A stretch of 64,000 nucleotides of DNA from Streptomyces zagrosensis (GCF_014203645.1 NZ_JACHJL010000001.1:186001-250000); one strand, 5' to 3'. Shown: positions 25,677 through 35,767, numbered from the stretch's first letter. The notes: generated by a model from the sequence alone, not told the origin. Made by a program: numbers and translations.

Positions 25677-26903
25677 TCAGGCCAGGCCCGCGGTGCACGC
25701 ATCACCGCCCCCGCAGCTCACCGACGTGAGCGCGCCCACTCCGACCTTGGCGAAGTTGGCGAGGCTCGCCGTCCCCGGCTCGAAGTATCCCGCGTGTCCG
25801 ATGGCCCCGTCAGCGGACAGCACCCGAGCACCGAAGTCGGACGAGACCGGGTCGGCCCCGTGCCCCAGTCCGCCGACGTCGAGGTGCGGCACGTCGGCGA
25901 TCCAGTCGCCGCGGTCCCGCATGGCCCAAATACGTGCCGATGTGCCCAGGTCAAAGGCGTGCTCGGCGCGCATTCCGGGGCTGCCCGAAACGGCGATGTC
26001 GGTGACTTCACGCGGCAGGTCGTCGGCGGCGACCCCACACACCACGGAGCCATAGCTGTGGCAGAACAGCGCGACCTTGGCGTCGGCGCGGTTCGGTAGC
26101 CCGCTGAGTGTGGCGCGCAGCCGGTCGGCGCCGTCCCCTGCGCGACCGCCGGTGACGGCGTCCATGCCGATGCCGGCCGGGCTGGTGTAGTCGGCCCAGG
26201 CGATCACGGCGGTTTTCGTCTGGGGGCTCGCGGTCCGCTCGGCGGCGTAGAGCGTACGAGCCATGCCGACCGGCGCACGGTTGGGCTGGCGGGTTCGCTC
26301 GAACGTCAAGAGGTCGGTGTCCACACCGGGTACCACGACCGACACCCGCTTCGCGGTTTCCAGCTGGCCGAACACCTCGGCAGCTCGTCCCGAACCCGAT
26401 GGGTTGAAGGCGAGGATCTGCCGACCGCCACTCAGCAGCGACTCGAAGCGGTGCATGCGGCGCTCCGCCTCGTGTCGCCCGTACGGCGTGAGCCGGCTGT
26501 CGTGCATGCGCTCGCGCTCCACTAGCCGGGCCTCGTTGAGCGCCAGCCGGTTGGCCTGGTAGCGCACCGACACCGGGGCGCCGTTGAGGTTGCCCACGGC
26601 GAGCGAATAGCGCCGGGCCAGGTGGGCGAGCTGGGAGCCGGTCAGCGAGTCGAAGAACCGTGTCAACCGGTGCGGCGGGGAGTCCGCGTCCGGGAGCTGC
26701 CGCCCGCCGATGGTCCCCTTCCCCCAGGCGGCCAGCGAGGCGCTCAGCGGGTCAGGGGCGGCCCTGAGCTGGCGAACCGCGGACCAGCCGGTGGTGGCGA
26801 GCAGCACGAAAACCACGGCCAGCGCGAGCAACGTGCGCCAGGTCGTGGCCGTGCAAGCCCATGACAGGGGAGAGGGGGAGCCGAGCTCCGAAAAAGAAGT
26901 CAC
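25677..26903 (-). CDS. Alpha/beta hydrolase (DUF1023-type), paralogue of 20719-22074
   Basis: A 408-residue membrane-anchored hydrolase with the same plan: N-terminal anchor (about 20-45), 'RQILAFNPSGSGRAAEVFG', nucleophile in 'LFCHSYGSVVCG', His in 'AIGHAGYFEPGTASLANFAKVGVG'. The C-terminus carries two cysteines ('SCGGGDACT'). GTG 26903 is preferred; a TTG at 26942 would lengthen it by 13 residues. The two paralogues share the same linear order of motifs but differ in the linker, suggesting an old duplication. Confidence 0.83.
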   Translation of the reverse strand: MTSFSELGSPSPLSWACTATTWRTLLALAVVFVLLATTGWSAVRQLRAAPDPLSASLAAWGKGTIGGRQLPDADSPPHRLTRFFDSLTGSQLAHLARRYSLAVGNLNGAPVSVRYQANRLALNEARLVERERMHDSRLTPYGRHEAERRMHRFESLLSGGRQILAFNPSGSGRAAEVFGQLETAKRVSVVVPGVDTDLLTFERTRQPNRAPVGMARTLYAAERTASPQTKTAVIAWADYTSPAGIGMDAVTGGRAGDGADRLRATLSGLPNRADAKVALFCHSYGSVVCGVAADDLPREVTDIAVSGSPGMRAEHAFDLGTSARIWAMRDRGDWIADVPHLDVGGLGHGADPVSSDFGARVLSADGAIGHAGYFEPGTASLANFAKVGVGALTSVSCGGGDACTAGLA

Positions 26904-27573
26904 CGCGGACCACCCTAGGAGAAGCAGGCCGGCGGTCGCCAAAACGGGTGGGCCATCTCACGTTTAAATCAGGACAATTGAGTGCAGGATATGAGGTTGG
27001 TGTCGCCCTTTTGGTGAGCCCTCATCGTCCGCACGGGTCGCTATTTCTCTGGATTTTGGATTCTGGGGATTTCGTCCGGTTTATCGGATCGGGCGGTCGT
27101 GCGCGGTCGTGCTGGGCGCAGCCCATCGTTGCGGTCGCATCGTTCGTGATACGGGGCATCGGGTGTGCGGTGTGTGTCGGGGTCGGGCCGGGGTTGGGCC
27201 GGGGTTGGGCCACCCGCGGCGGCTCACATCTGAGTACGGGGCGTCGCCCATTCAGGTGTACGTCGAGGAGTCTTGCCACGCGTCCCGAAGCGGTGCGTAG
27301 CGCCCATCGAACCGGCCATGACCTGCCGCTTCGCCCCCTTACCCAACGTCAACATCGCACGTCAACGGCCTCGCCAGGCGTCAGCCGGCGGGGTCGTCCC
27401 CTATCTGGGTCGAGTGCGAGGACTGCTCTTGGCGGGCCACCCGCCGGGCCAGCAGGCTGCGGTCACAGGGAGTCGCACCGCAGGGCAGACATCTGCTGGC
27501 CGCGATGGTCACGGCTCCCCGGGGCGGGCCGCAGCGGCCCGCGCCTCAACCCAGCACACGGGGAGTGACAGCG
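26904..27573. other. Gene-free stretch
   Basis: No credible gene seen. It is divergent upstream DNA: AT-richer sequence at about 27001-27090 could hold promoters for the hydrolase (-) or the I36 gene (+). A tandem 11-bp unit GGGCCGGGGTT occurs twice at 27185-27206, followed by GGGCC. Confidence 0.5.
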
Positions 27574-28149
27574 ATGCGTACGACGACGCCCACGACCGCA
27601 CCACCCACCGCGCCACCCATCACGCTGCCCAGCGCGCCACCCATCAGGCCGCCCAGCGCAGCGGCTCCGCCGACGCGTACCAGCGCGCGGGCCACCACGG
27701 CACGTGCCACTGCCACGGCGCGTGCCAGGACCATGCGCGTCACCGCCGTGAGAACACTCACGGTCATCGCGGCGATGGGGGCGCTGGCGGCCACGACGAC
27801 GGCCCTGACGCCGCCACCGGCCACTGCACAGCAGCCCGCCGTTACCCAGGCCACGGGGCGGCTCGGGGACTGTGCGGCGGGTCAGCTCTGTCTGTGGGGG
27901 CGGGCGAACTTCACGGGGCCGCGCCACATCCACGAGCTGTCGAACACCGACATCGAGAGCTGTGTCCCGCTGGCCGCAGGCGCCAAGGCTGCCTCGCTGG
28001 CGAACCGTACGGGGCGCCCGGTCACGACGTACCAAAGCGCCGAATGCGGCGAGACGGGCGAGTACGACACCTATCCGGGCAAGGGCAGCGGCTCCTGGCT
28101 GCCGCAGTCGCCCTACCAGATCCGGGCCATCAAAATCTGGGAGCGCTGA
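27574..28149 (+). CDS. Secreted peptidase-inhibitor-like protein (family I36)
   Basis: A 191-residue secreted protein. Residues about 80-100 form the hydrophobic core 'TLTVIAAMGALAATTTAL' followed by 'PATAQQ', a signal-peptide cleavage region. The mature part has a beta-gamma crystallin-like I36 fold with paired cysteines (C in 'LGDCAAGQLCLWG', 'SCVPLA', 'AECGE') and 'YDTYPGKGSGSWLPQSPY'. The GGGGAG ribosome site supports ATG 27574, but that gives an unusually long Thr/Pro/Arg-rich leader. ATG 27733 would give a conventional signal peptide with only a weak CAGGA site. Confidence 0.75.
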   Translation: MRTTTPTTAPPTAPPITLPSAPPIRPPSAAAPPTRTSARATTARATATARARTMRVTAVRTLTVIAAMGALAATTTALTPPPATAQQPAVTQATGRLGDCAAGQLCLWGRANFTGPRHIHELSNTDIESCVPLAAGAKAASLANRTGRPVTTYQSAECGETGEYDTYPGKGSGSWLPQSPYQIRAIKIWER

Positions 28150-28161
28150 CCACCTCGCGGC

Positions 28162-28212
28162 CAGCCGCCCGTAAGCAAGCGGCTGTCAGCGAGAGCCCGT
28201 CAGCGAGAGCCC
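28162..28212. terminator. Hairpin and 14-bp tandem repeat between I36 gene and aceE
   Basis: CAGCCGC/GCGGCTG arms (28162-28168, 28179-28185) form a hairpin after the I36 gene. Two copies of GTCAGCGAGAGCCC follow (28185-28198, 28199-28212). Confidence 0.5.
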
Positions 28213-28350
28213 GTAAGCCAGCGCCCATAAGTAAGCGCCGCCGACAAACGGGCCGCCGGCAAGCGAAAGGCCCGGCTCGCCGGGTGCGGGCCGCCTCTCA
28301 AGGCAGCACCACCCCGCGAGCGCGGGCCATTCGCCGATCTGACTCAGCGC

Positions 28351-31098
28351 CTACGCATCGCCGCCGGCAGCCCCCGGGTCGGCCGCGGTCGCGTCCAGCA
28401 GTTGGTAGCGGTCAATGGCCTGCTTGAGGGCGGACCGATCGACCTTCCCCTCCTGGGCGAGCTCCGTGAGCACGCCGAGGACGATCGACTGGGCGTCGAT
28501 GTTGAAGAAGCGGCGGGCCGCTCCCCGCGTGTCGGCGAAGCCGAAGCCGTCCGCGCCGAGCGACTGGTACCGGCCCGGGACCCAACGGGCGATCTGGTCG
28601 GGCACCGCGCGCATCCAGTCGGACACGGCCACGAACGGACCCTGCGCGCCGGAGAGCTTGGTCGTCACGTACGGGACGCGCTGCTCCTCCTCCGGGTGCA
28701 GCAGGTTGTACTCCTCGACCTCGATCGCGTCGCGGCGCAACTCGTTCCAGGAAGTCGCCGACCAGACGTCCGCTGTGACGTTCCACTCGTCGGCCAGGAT
28801 CTGCTGGGCTTCAAGCGCCCACGGCACCGCCACGCCGGAGGCGAGGATCTGCGCCGGAATGGCGCCCTTGTCGCCGCTTTTGACGCGGTAGACGCCCTTG
28901 AGGATGCCCTCGACGTCCACGTCGGCGGGCTCCGCCGGGTGTTGGATCGGCTCGTTGTAGACGGTGAGGTAGTAGAAGACGTCCTCGCCCGGCTGGCCAT
29001 CGGCGGTCTCGCCGTACATCCGGCGCAGACCGTCCTGCACGATGTGCGCGATCTCGTACCCGTACGCCGGGTCGTACGCCACACACGCCGGGTTCGTCGA
29101 GGCCAGCAGGTGCGAGTGGCCATCGGCGTGCTGAAGGCCCTCACCGGTCAGCGTCGTGCGGCCAGCGGTCGCGCCGAGTACGAAACCGCGGGCGAGCTGG
29201 TCGGCCATCTGCCAGAACTGGTCACCGGTGCGCTGGAACCCGAACATCGAGTAGAAGACGTAGACCGGGATCAGCGGCTCGCCGTGCGTGGCGTACGCCG
29301 AGCCCGCCGCGATCAGCGACGCCGTACAGCCCGCTTCGGAGATGCCGTCGTGCAGCATCTGGCCGGTCGGAGACTCCTTGTACGCGAGCAGCAGATCGCG
29401 GTCGACGGACTCGTACTGCTGGCCCAGCGGGTTGTAGATCTTGGCGGACGGGAAGAACGCGTCCATGCCGAACGTGCGGTACTCGTCGGGGGCGATCAGC
29501 ACGAAGCGCTTGCCGATCTCCTTGTCCCGCATCAGGTCCTTCAGCACCCGCACGAACGCCATGGTGGTGGCGATCGACTGCTGGCCCGAGCCCTTCTTGG
29601 CCGCCGCGTACAGTTTGTCCGCCGGCAGCGGCAGCGGCTTCGCGCGCACGATGCGGGTCGGCACATAGCCACCCAGCGACTTGCGGCGGTCGTGCATGTA
29701 CTGGATTTCTTCGGAGTCCCGGCCCGGGTGGTAGTACGGGGGCAGGCCCGACTCCAGCTCCTTGTCCGCGATCGGCAGGTGCAACCGGTCACGGAAGCGC
29801 TTGAGGTCCTCGACCGTCAGCTTCTTCATCTGGTGGGTCGCGTTGCGGCCCTCGAAGTTGGGGCCAAGCGTCCAGCCCTTGACGGTCTGCGCCAGGATCA
29901 CGGTGGGCTGGCCCTTATGCTCCTTGGCCGCCTCGTACGCCGCGTAGATCTTCTTGTGGTCGTGACCGCCGCGGCCCAGGTGCAGGATCTGGTCGTCGGT
30001 CATGTTCTCGACCATGGCGCGCAACCGCTGGTCGTCACCGAAGAAGTGCTGGCGAATGTAGGAACCGGTCTCGGTCGCGTACGTCTGGAACTGACCGTCC
30101 GGGGTCGTGTTCAGCTTGTTGACCAGCACGCCGTCCCGGTCCTGCGCGAGCAGCGGGTCCCAGCTCCGGTCCCACACCAGCTTGATCACATTCCACCCGG
30201 CGCCGCGGAACTGCGACTCCAGTTCCTGCATGACCTTGCCGTTGCCACGCACCGGGCCGTCGAGCCGCTGGAGGTTGCAGTTGACGACGAAGGTCAGGTT
30301 GTCCAGGTTTTCCCGGGCGGCGATGGAGAGCTGACCGAGTGACTCGGGCTCATCCATCTCGCCGTCGCCGAGGTAGGCCCACACGTGCGACGTGGAGGTG
30401 TCGGCGATGCCACGGGCCTCCATGTAGCGGTTCATCCGGGCCTGGTAGATCGCACCGAGTGGGCCAAGGCCCATCGAGACGGTCGGGAACTCCCAAAAGT
30501 CCGGCATCAGCCGCGGGTGCGGGTAGCTGGAGAGGCCGTAGGGGGCCTTGGACTTCTCCTGCCGGAAGGCGTCGAGGTGGTGCTCGTTCAGCCGGTCCAG
30601 GAGAAAGGCGCGGGCGTAGATGCCGGGCGAAGCGTGGCCCTGAAAGAAGATCTGGTCTCCGCCGTCGCCCGCGTCCTTGCCCCGGAAGAAGTGGTTGAAG
30701 CCCACGTCGTAGAGAGAAGCCGAGGAAGCGAAGGTGGCGATGTGGCCGCCGACGCCGATGCCGGGGCGCTGCGCGCGGGAGACCATGACGGCCGCGTTCC
30801 AACGGGTCGCGTTCAGGACCTTGCGCTCGATCTCCTCGTTGCCGGGGAAGAACGGCTCGTCCTTGGTCGCGATGGTGTTGACGTAGTCCGTGCTGCGCAT
30901 CTCGGGCACGGCAACCCGCTTTTCGCGGGCCCGCTCGATCAGGCGGAGCATCAGATAGCGGGCGCGTTCCCGGCCTCGCTCATCGACGGCTGCGTCGAGC
31001 GAGTCGAGCCATTCCTGGGTCTCTTCGGGATCGAAGTCCGGGACCTGGCTGGGAAGGCCGCCAATGATGATCGGGTTGCGATCTGATCCGGAAGCCAC
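28351..31098 (-). CDS. aceE: Pyruvate dehydrogenase E1 component (homodimeric AceE)
   Basis: A 915-residue E1 that decarboxylates pyruvate with thiamine diphosphate and passes acetyl to E2. The TPP signature runs from '[10 protein letters not shown]' to '[14 protein letters not shown]'; other blocks match the alpha2 E1 type ('[13 protein letters not shown]', '[16 protein letters not shown]'). Length agrees with the family. GTG 31098 begins '[18 protein letters not shown]', which matches actinobacterial AceE. The next rightward genes (DUF3052, peroxiredoxin) are conserved neighbours across actinobacteria. Confidence 0.97.
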   Translation of the reverse strand: MASGSDRNPIIIGGLPSQVPDFDPEETQEWLDSLDAAVDERGRERARYLMLRLIERAREKRVAVPEMRSTDYVNTIATKDEPFFPGNEEIERKVLNATRWNAAVMVSRAQRPGIGVGGHIATFASSASLYDVGFNHFFRGKDAGDGGDQIFFQGHASPGIYARAFLLDRLNEHHLDAFRQEKSKAPYGLSSYPHPRLMPDFWEFPTVSMGLGPLGAIYQARMNRYMEARGIADTSTSHVWAYLGDGEMDEPESLGQLSIAARENLDNLTFVVNCNLQRLDGPVRGNGKVMQELESQFRGAGWNVIKLVWDRSWDPLLAQDRDGVLVNKLNTTPDGQFQTYATETGSYIRQHFFGDDQRLRAMVENMTDDQILHLGRGGHDHKKIYAAYEAAKEHKGQPTVILAQTVKGWTLGPNFEGRNATHQMKKLTVEDLKRFRDRLHLPIADKELESGLPPYYHPGRDSEEIQYMHDRRKSLGGYVPTRIVRAKPLPLPADKLYAAAKKGSGQQSIATTMAFVRVLKDLMRDKEIGKRFVLIAPDEYRTFGMDAFFPSAKIYNPLGQQYESVDRDLLLAYKESPTGQMLHDGISEAGCTASLIAAGSAYATHGEPLIPVYVFYSMFGFQRTGDQFWQMADQLARGFVLGATAGRTTLTGEGLQHADGHSHLLASTNPACVAYDPAYGYEIAHIVQDGLRRMYGETADGQPGEDVFYYLTVYNEPIQHPAEPADVDVEGILKGVYRVKSGDKGAIPAQILASGVAVPWALEAQQILADEWNVTADVWSATSWNELRRDAIEVEEYNLLHPEEEQRVPYVTTKLSGAQGPFVAVSDWMRAVPDQIARWVPGRYQSLGADGFGFADTRGAARRFFNIDAQSIVLGVLTELAQEGKVDRSALKQAIDRYQLLDATAADPGAAGGDA

Positions 31099-31230
31099 GC
31101 TGTTCCTTCGCTGTTCTGTCGTGTCGTGCTCGGCACGTGAGTGCTGCTGCGCACGCGGTCTTCAATCTGTCCCTGCAATCGCGCCGTCTTCCATCGTGTA
31201 CCGCGGTGAGCGAGTACGTCATCTCTACCC

Positions 31231-31243
31231 GGTGGTAACCACC
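31231..31243. promoter_or_regulatory. GGTGGT-N1-ACCACC dyad upstream of aceE
   Basis: A near-palindrome 132 bases upstream of the aceE start within the 485-base divergent gap (31099-31583), which otherwise shows no gene. The size suits a GntR/FadR-type dimer. The rest of the gap must hold promoters for aceE and the DUF3052 gene, but no hexamer pair stands out. Confidence 0.35.
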
Positions 31244-31583
31244 ACAGGATGAGACGGGCGCTGCGGGACCCGTCGGCGAGCGACGGCCAAATGGCAACCC
31301 TACGCCCACTATGGAAGTCCTTTGTGTACGGCTGTGTGTGACCGATACGGCCCCGAATGCCGTAGCGTCGGGAAAGAACTTCGCAAGCCGGACATAAGGC
31401 TGTGTTGTGAATCACTTGCACCACTGGCGTCGGGATGTGAGTTGCGGCGAGTCGTCAACGTTTGGGCGGGATCGACAGCCGGGTACTTGCGCGAACCGCC
31501 CGGCACGTGTGGACTACGCCCAATGCCCCGCGTACGCGCGAGGCGATCAAGACAATTTCTCGCAGAATGACAGGAGGCAATCC

Positions 31584-32024
31584 GTGAGCGCGACCGCGGA
31601 CCACGCGGAGGAGCGGACCAACCCGGCCGCCAGGCTGGGTTTCGAGCCCGGGCAGGTGGTCCAGGAGATCGGCTTCGACGACGACGTGGAGCAGGAGCTG
31701 CGTGAGGGCATCGAGGAGCTCACCGGCACCGAGCTAGTCGACGAGGATTACGGCGACGTGGCCGATGCCGTGGTGCTGTGGTTCCGAGAGGACGACGGCG
31801 ACCTGACCGACGCGCTCGTGGACGCCACCACCATGATCGACGAAGGTGCCCCGGTCTGGCTGATGACCCCGAAGACCGGTCGCGATGGGTACGTGGAGCC
31901 CAGCGACATCGGTGAGGCGGCGACGACCGCCGGTCTGTCCCAGACCAAGAGCATTAGCGCCGCGAAGGACTGGAGCGGCAGCCGCCTAGTCACCCCGAAG
32001 TCCGCTCGCTCTAGCAAGCGTTGA
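31584..32024 (+). CDS. DUF3052 family protein
   Basis: A 146-residue acidic protein: 'RLGFEPGQVVQEIGFDDDVEQELREGIEELTG', then 'ADAVVLWFREDDGDLTDALVDAT' and 'VWLMTPKTGRDGYVEPSDIGEAATTAGLSQTKSISAAKDWS'. It is typical of actinobacterial DUF3052, with no known catalytic role. GTG 31584 has AGGAGG at 31572-31577. It lies between aceE and the peroxiredoxin gene, as in mycobacteria. It ends before a nested hairpin at 32051-32094. Confidence 0.9.
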   Translation: MSATADHAEERTNPAARLGFEPGQVVQEIGFDDDVEQELREGIEELTGTELVDEDYGDVADAVVLWFREDDGDLTDALVDATTMIDEGAPVWLMTPKTGRDGYVEPSDIGEAATTAGLSQTKSISAAKDWSGSRLVTPKSARSSKR

Positions 32025-32050
32025 ACCGCCGATAGCCTCGGCCTGAGGCT

Positions 32051-32094
32051 GCGTAGAGCCCCCATCCGACGACGGTCGGGCGGGGGCTCTACGC
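32051..32094. terminator. Terminator after DUF3052
   Basis: A 13-bp stem (32051-32063 / 32082-32094) enclosing a second 5-bp stem (32066-32070 / 32075-32079). Confidence 0.8.
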
Positions 32095-32140
32095 GTAGGG
32101 TGGACGCGTTCTGTTGAGCTTCTTCGAAGGGATGTCTCCC

Positions 32141-32599
32141 ATGGCTGTAGAGGTCGGTACGAAGGCCCCGGAATTCACGTTGAAGAACCAGCATGGCGAG
32201 CAGGTCACGCTCTCCGAATTCCGCGGTGAGAAGAACGTCGTGCTGCTCTTCTACCCGTTCGCCTTCACCGGTGTGTGCACCGGAGAGCTGTGCGCGCTCC
32301 GCGATGAGCTGCCCACGTTCGTCAATGACGATGTGCAGCTTCTTGCGGTCTCCAATGACTCGCCCTTCAGCCTGCGCGTCTTCGCCGAGCAGGAGAACCT
32401 TGAGTACCCGCTGCTGTCCGACTTCTGGCCGCACGGCGAGGTCTCTCGGGCCTATGGCGTCTTTGACGAGGAGAAGGGCTGCGCGGTACGTGGCACCTTT
32501 GTGATCGACAAGGAGGGCGTGGTGCGCTGGTCGGTCGTCAATGGGCTGCCGGACGCCCGTGATCTCAACGACTACGCGAAGGCACTTGAGGCGCTCTAA
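32141..32599 (+). CDS. Peroxiredoxin (AhpE-like)
   Basis: A 152-residue thiol peroxidase of the AhpC/TSA fold. The peroxidatic Cys46 sits in 'YPFAFTGVCTGELC', with Thr43 and a second Cys51 close by. There is no C-terminal resolving cysteine, as in 1-Cys AhpE. It reduces peroxides or peroxynitrite, likely with mycothiol/mycoredoxin as reductant. GAAGGG at 32126-32131 fits ATG 32141 rather than ATG 32132. Placement next to DUF3052 and aceE is conserved in actinobacteria. Confidence 0.9.
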   Translation: MAVEVGTKAPEFTLKNQHGEQVTLSEFRGEKNVVLLFYPFAFTGVCTGELCALRDELPTFVNDDVQLLAVSNDSPFSLRVFAEQENLEYPLLSDFWPHGEVSRAYGVFDEEKGCAVRGTFVIDKEGVVRWSVVNGLPDARDLNDYAKALEAL

Positions 32600-32781
32600 G
32601 CAGATCGACGCGCCCCGACGCGGCCGGGCGGGGCCCGCGGATCAGGCGCGACACCTCCACCGGGCGACGCACGGTCGTACCGCTAGGAGGGAACCGCTCA
32701 CTAGGATCAAAACGTTGATCCGATGGCAACCGTATGACGGGGGCACGATGTGCTCCTGACGAAACTCACCAGGGAGGACTC

Positions 32782-33357
32782 GTGGGAGTCAGCCTCAGCA
32801 AGGGCGGCAACGTCTCGCTGACCAAGGAAGCCCCTAACCTGACCGCCGTGATCGTCGGTCTTGGCTGGGACGCCCGTACGACCACGGGCAATGACTTCGA
32901 CCTCGACGCCAGCGCGCTGCTGGCCAACGCCGAGGGCAAGGTCACCAATGACTCGAACTTCGTCTTCTTCAACAACCTGAAGAGCCCCGACGGCTCCGTC
33001 GAGCACACCGGTGACAACATCACCGGTGAGGGCGAGGGCGACGACGAGCAGATCAAGGTCAACCTCGCCGGTGTTCCGGCCGATGTTGAGAAGATCGTTT
33101 TCCCGGTCTCGATCTACGACGCCGAGACCCGCCAGCAGAGCTTCGGCCAGGTGCGCAACGCGTTCATCCGCGTCGTCAACCAGGCCGACAACGTCGAGCT
33201 GGCCCGCTACGACCTGAGCGAGGACGCCTCGACCGAGACCGCGATGGTCTTCGGCGAGCTGTACCGCAACGGTGCCGAGTGGAAGTTCCGGGCCATTGGC
33301 CAGGGATACGCCTCGGGCCTACGGGGCATCGCGCAGGACTTTGGCGTCAAGGTCTGA
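32782..33357 (+). CDS. TerD-family protein, copy 1
   Basis: A 191-residue TerD domain protein. '[25 protein letters not shown]' and '[18 protein letters not shown]' are the acidic Ca-binding loops, and '[43 protein letters not shown]' is the conserved C-terminus. TerD proteins bind calcium and are linked to tellurite resistance, phage inhibition and stress responses; in streptomycetes they affect differentiation. GTG 32782 follows GGGAGG. Copy 2 starts 640 bases downstream. Confidence 0.95.
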   Translation: MGVSLSKGGNVSLTKEAPNLTAVIVGLGWDARTTTGNDFDLDASALLANAEGKVTNDSNFVFFNNLKSPDGSVEHTGDNITGEGEGDDEQIKVNLAGVPADVEKIVFPVSIYDAETRQQSFGQVRNAFIRVVNQADNVELARYDLSEDASTETAMVFGELYRNGAEWKFRAIGQGYASGLRGIAQDFGVKV

Positions 33358-33504
33358 GCGAGGTTCTCAAGGACCCGGAGCTCAGGGCTTCGGGGCTCGG
33401 GGCTTTCAGGGCCCAGGGCCCGAGGGGCCAGGACTTCAGGGTCCAGGACCTTGGTGTCCAGAGCTTTAGGGCCTCGGCGTCTGAGCCGTAGCGCCTTGCC
33501 GTAG

Positions 33505-33577
33505 CGCATCCGGCGCCGCACACCCCGGCCTTCTGGCGCGGGGCCCGACTCAACCCGGGAGTGCGGCGCCGGATGCG
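33505..33577. repeat. 17-bp inverted repeat in the inter-TerD gap
   Basis: Perfect arms 33505-33521 and 33561-33577 with a 39-base spacer, in the 640-base gap between the TerD copies. The left part of the gap (33358-33480) is degenerate 'agggccc'/'ggacttc' micro-repeats and the right part (33840-33990) is 'gagcag'-rich. No gene could be supported in the gap. Confidence 0.75.
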
Positions 33578-33997
33578 GTGGTACGGCTCGGTACGGGCGT
33601 ACGCCGGCGCGTAGCCCCCGTACCCCAAGCTTGCGGGCCCGTACACCAGGCTGCGGGCCGCGTGCGGCACACAACCACGCTCCAGTTCGGAGCGCGGCAC
33701 GCACCATGCGCCGCCCGCTCGCCACATCCGGCGCAGCGATCGCGGGGCGCTGGCACGCTGGGCGCGATCGTCGGGCGTGGTGCGAGCGGGCCCGGCGCGG
33801 TGCGGGCCCGGTGCGGAAATGTCGCGGTGCATCGGTCTAGCGGGCCCGCGAAACGAGCAGAACGAGCAGAACAAGCAATATGAGCAGTGCTGGCATGGCC
33901 AGCAGGGCGTGCACAGTATGAGGCGTGCAGTACGAGCAGTGCAGTGGTGCAGCGCGAGCCGTACGAAGCGCCGTGACACCGGGGAGGACACGAAAAC

Positions 33998-34573
33998 ATG
34001 GGCGTAACGCTTGCCAAGGGAGGCAACGTCTCCCTCTCGAAGGCCGCGCCGAATCTCACACAGGTGCTCGTGGGGCTCGGCTGGGACGCACGCTCCACCA
34101 CCGGCGCGCCGTTCGACCTCGACGCCAGCGCGTTGCTGTGCCACTCGGGCAGGGTGCTCGGCGACGAGTTCTTCATCTTCTACAACAACCTCAAGAGCCC
34201 CGAGGGCTCCGTCGAGCACACCGGTGACAACCTCACCGGCGAGGGCGACGGCGATGATGAGTCGCTGATCTTGGACCTCGCCAAGGTGCCGGCCGAGGTT
34301 GACAAGATTATTTTTCCGGTCTCCATTCATGACGCGGACGCCAGAGGACAGAGCTTCGGACAGGTCAGCAACGCGTTCATCCGCGTGGTCAACCAGGCAG
34401 ACGGCAGCGAGTTGGCCCGTTACGACCTGAGCGAGGACGCCTCCAGCGAAACGGCGATGATCTTCGGCGAGGTTTACCGATACGGCGGGGAGTGGAAGTT
34501 CCGGGCAGTCGGTCAGGGGTACGCGTCGGGTCTGCGAGGTATCGCTCTAGACTTCGGGGTCAACGTTTCGTAA
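33998..34573 (+). CDS. TerD-family protein, copy 2
   Basis: A 191-residue TerD domain of the same length as copy 1. The acidic loop '[15 protein letters not shown]' and '[20 protein letters not shown]' are kept. Most differences fall in the middle, around '[18 protein letters not shown]'. A GGGGAGG site precedes the ATG. The DUF475 membrane protein starts 33 bases later, so the two are likely co-transcribed. Confidence 0.95.
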   Translation: MGVTLAKGGNVSLSKAAPNLTQVLVGLGWDARSTTGAPFDLDASALLCHSGRVLGDEFFIFYNNLKSPEGSVEHTGDNLTGEGDGDDESLILDLAKVPAEVDKIIFPVSIHDADARGQSFGQVSNAFIRVVNQADGSELARYDLSEDASSETAMIFGEVYRYGGEWKFRAVGQGYASGLRGIALDFGVNVS

Positions 34574-34606
34574 AACCGCGCACGAGGCGCGGGGGACCCC
34601 TCACAC

Positions 34607-35767
34607 ATGATTGGGTGGCCAGTGCTCCTGAGAACCTTCGGCTGGTCCTTCGGCGTCACCGCCGCGGGACTCGCCTGTGCCGCGATCTTCTGGGGCTGGG
34701 AGGCGTTCGCGATTGTCGCGATCCTCTCCCTCCTGGAGATCTCGCTGTCCTTCGACAACGCGGTCGTCAATGCCGGCGTGCTGAAGAAGATGAACGCCTT
34801 CTGGCAGAAAATCTTCCTCAGCATCGGCATCATCATCGCCGTCTTCGGCATGCGGCTGGTCTTCCCCGTCGTCATCGTCGCTGTCACCGCCCAGCTCGGG
34901 CCCATCGAGGCCGTCGAGCTGGCGATGAACGATGCCGACAAGTACGAGCAGCTGGTGACGGACGCGCATCCGGCCATCGCTTCCTTTGGCGGCATGTTCC
35001 TGCTCATGATCTTCCTCGACTTCATCTTCGGGGAGCGTGAGCACAAGTGGATCGGCTGGCTGGAGCGCCCGCTGTCGCGGCTCGGCAAGATCGACGGGCT
35101 CTCGATCTGCGTGGCCCTCATCGTGCTGCTGGTCGCCGCCACCACCTGGGCCGAAACGGCCGCGCAACACGGCGGCGGACATGTGGACAAGGCGGCGACG
35201 GTGATGCTGTCCGGCATCGCCGGCCTGATCACGTATCTGATCGTCGGGGGGCTCTCCAGCCACTTCGAGAACAAGCTCGAAGAAGAGGAGGAGCGCGAAC
35301 ACGAGGCGGAGGAAGAGGCCAAGAAGAAGGGCAAGGAGCCGACCATGGTCGGCCTTGCGGGCAAGGCCGCGTTCTTCATGTTCCTCTACCTTGAGGTGCT
35401 GGACGCGTCCTTCTCCTTCGACGGCGTGATCGGCGCCTTCGCGGTCACCAACCACATCTTCTGGATGGCGCTCGGCCTCGGCATCGGTGCCATGTACGTC
35501 AGGTCGCTCACGGTGTACCTGGTCCGGCAGGGCACCCTGGACGACTACGTTTACCTGGAGCACGGTGCGCACTACGCGATCGGCGCACTCGCCGCGCTGC
35601 TGATGATCACCATCAAGTGGCACATCCACGAGCTGATCACCGGTCTCATCGGCATCGCGCTGATCGCCGGCTCGTTCTGGTCATCCGTCGCCCGCAACCG
35701 CCGCATCGCGGCGGAGGGTGGCGCGGGTGGCTCGAACGAGAAGTCCGAGGTCACCTCCGGAGTGTGA
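34607..35767 (+). CDS. DUF475/TerC-like membrane protein
   Basis: A 386-residue integral membrane protein with about nine spans. 'EISLSFDNAVVNAGVLKKM' near the N-terminus and 'EVLDASFSFDGVIGAFAVT' in the second half are the paired acidic motifs of TerC-like proteins, which place a metal-binding pair inside the membrane. The loop 'NKLEEEEEREHEAEEEAKKKGK' between halves is a charged cytoplasmic linker. TerC-like proteins support metal export or metalation of secreted enzymes, often with TerD. GTG 34622 is a weaker alternative start. Confidence 0.9.
   Translation: MIGWPVLLRTFGWSFGVTAAGLACAAIFWGWEAFAIVAILSLLEISLSFDNAVVNAGVLKKMNAFWQKIFLSIGIIIAVFGMRLVFPVVIVAVTAQLGPIEAVELAMNDADKYEQLVTDAHPAIASFGGMFLLMIFLDFIFGEREHKWIGWLERPLSRLGKIDGLSICVALIVLLVAATTWAETAAQHGGGHVDKAATVMLSGIAGLITYLIVGGLSSHFENKLEEEEEREHEAEEEAKKKGKEPTMVGLAGKAAFFMFLYLEVLDASFSFDGVIGAFAVTNHIFWMALGLGIGAMYVRSLTVYLVRQGTLDDYVYLEHGAHYAIGALAALLMITIKWHIHELITGLIGIALIAGSFWSSVARNRRIAAEGGAGGSNEKSEVTSGV

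Noticed and set aside
26861..27568. Plus-strand open frame in the 26904-27573 gap
   Set aside because: It has no domain pattern, no ribosome site and its start lies inside the hydrolase gene's N-terminus.
27273..28427. A 384-residue plus-strand frame upstream of and overlapping the I36 gene
   Set aside because: The composition is repetitive His/Gly/Arg and it overlaps a frame with signal peptide and paired cysteines.
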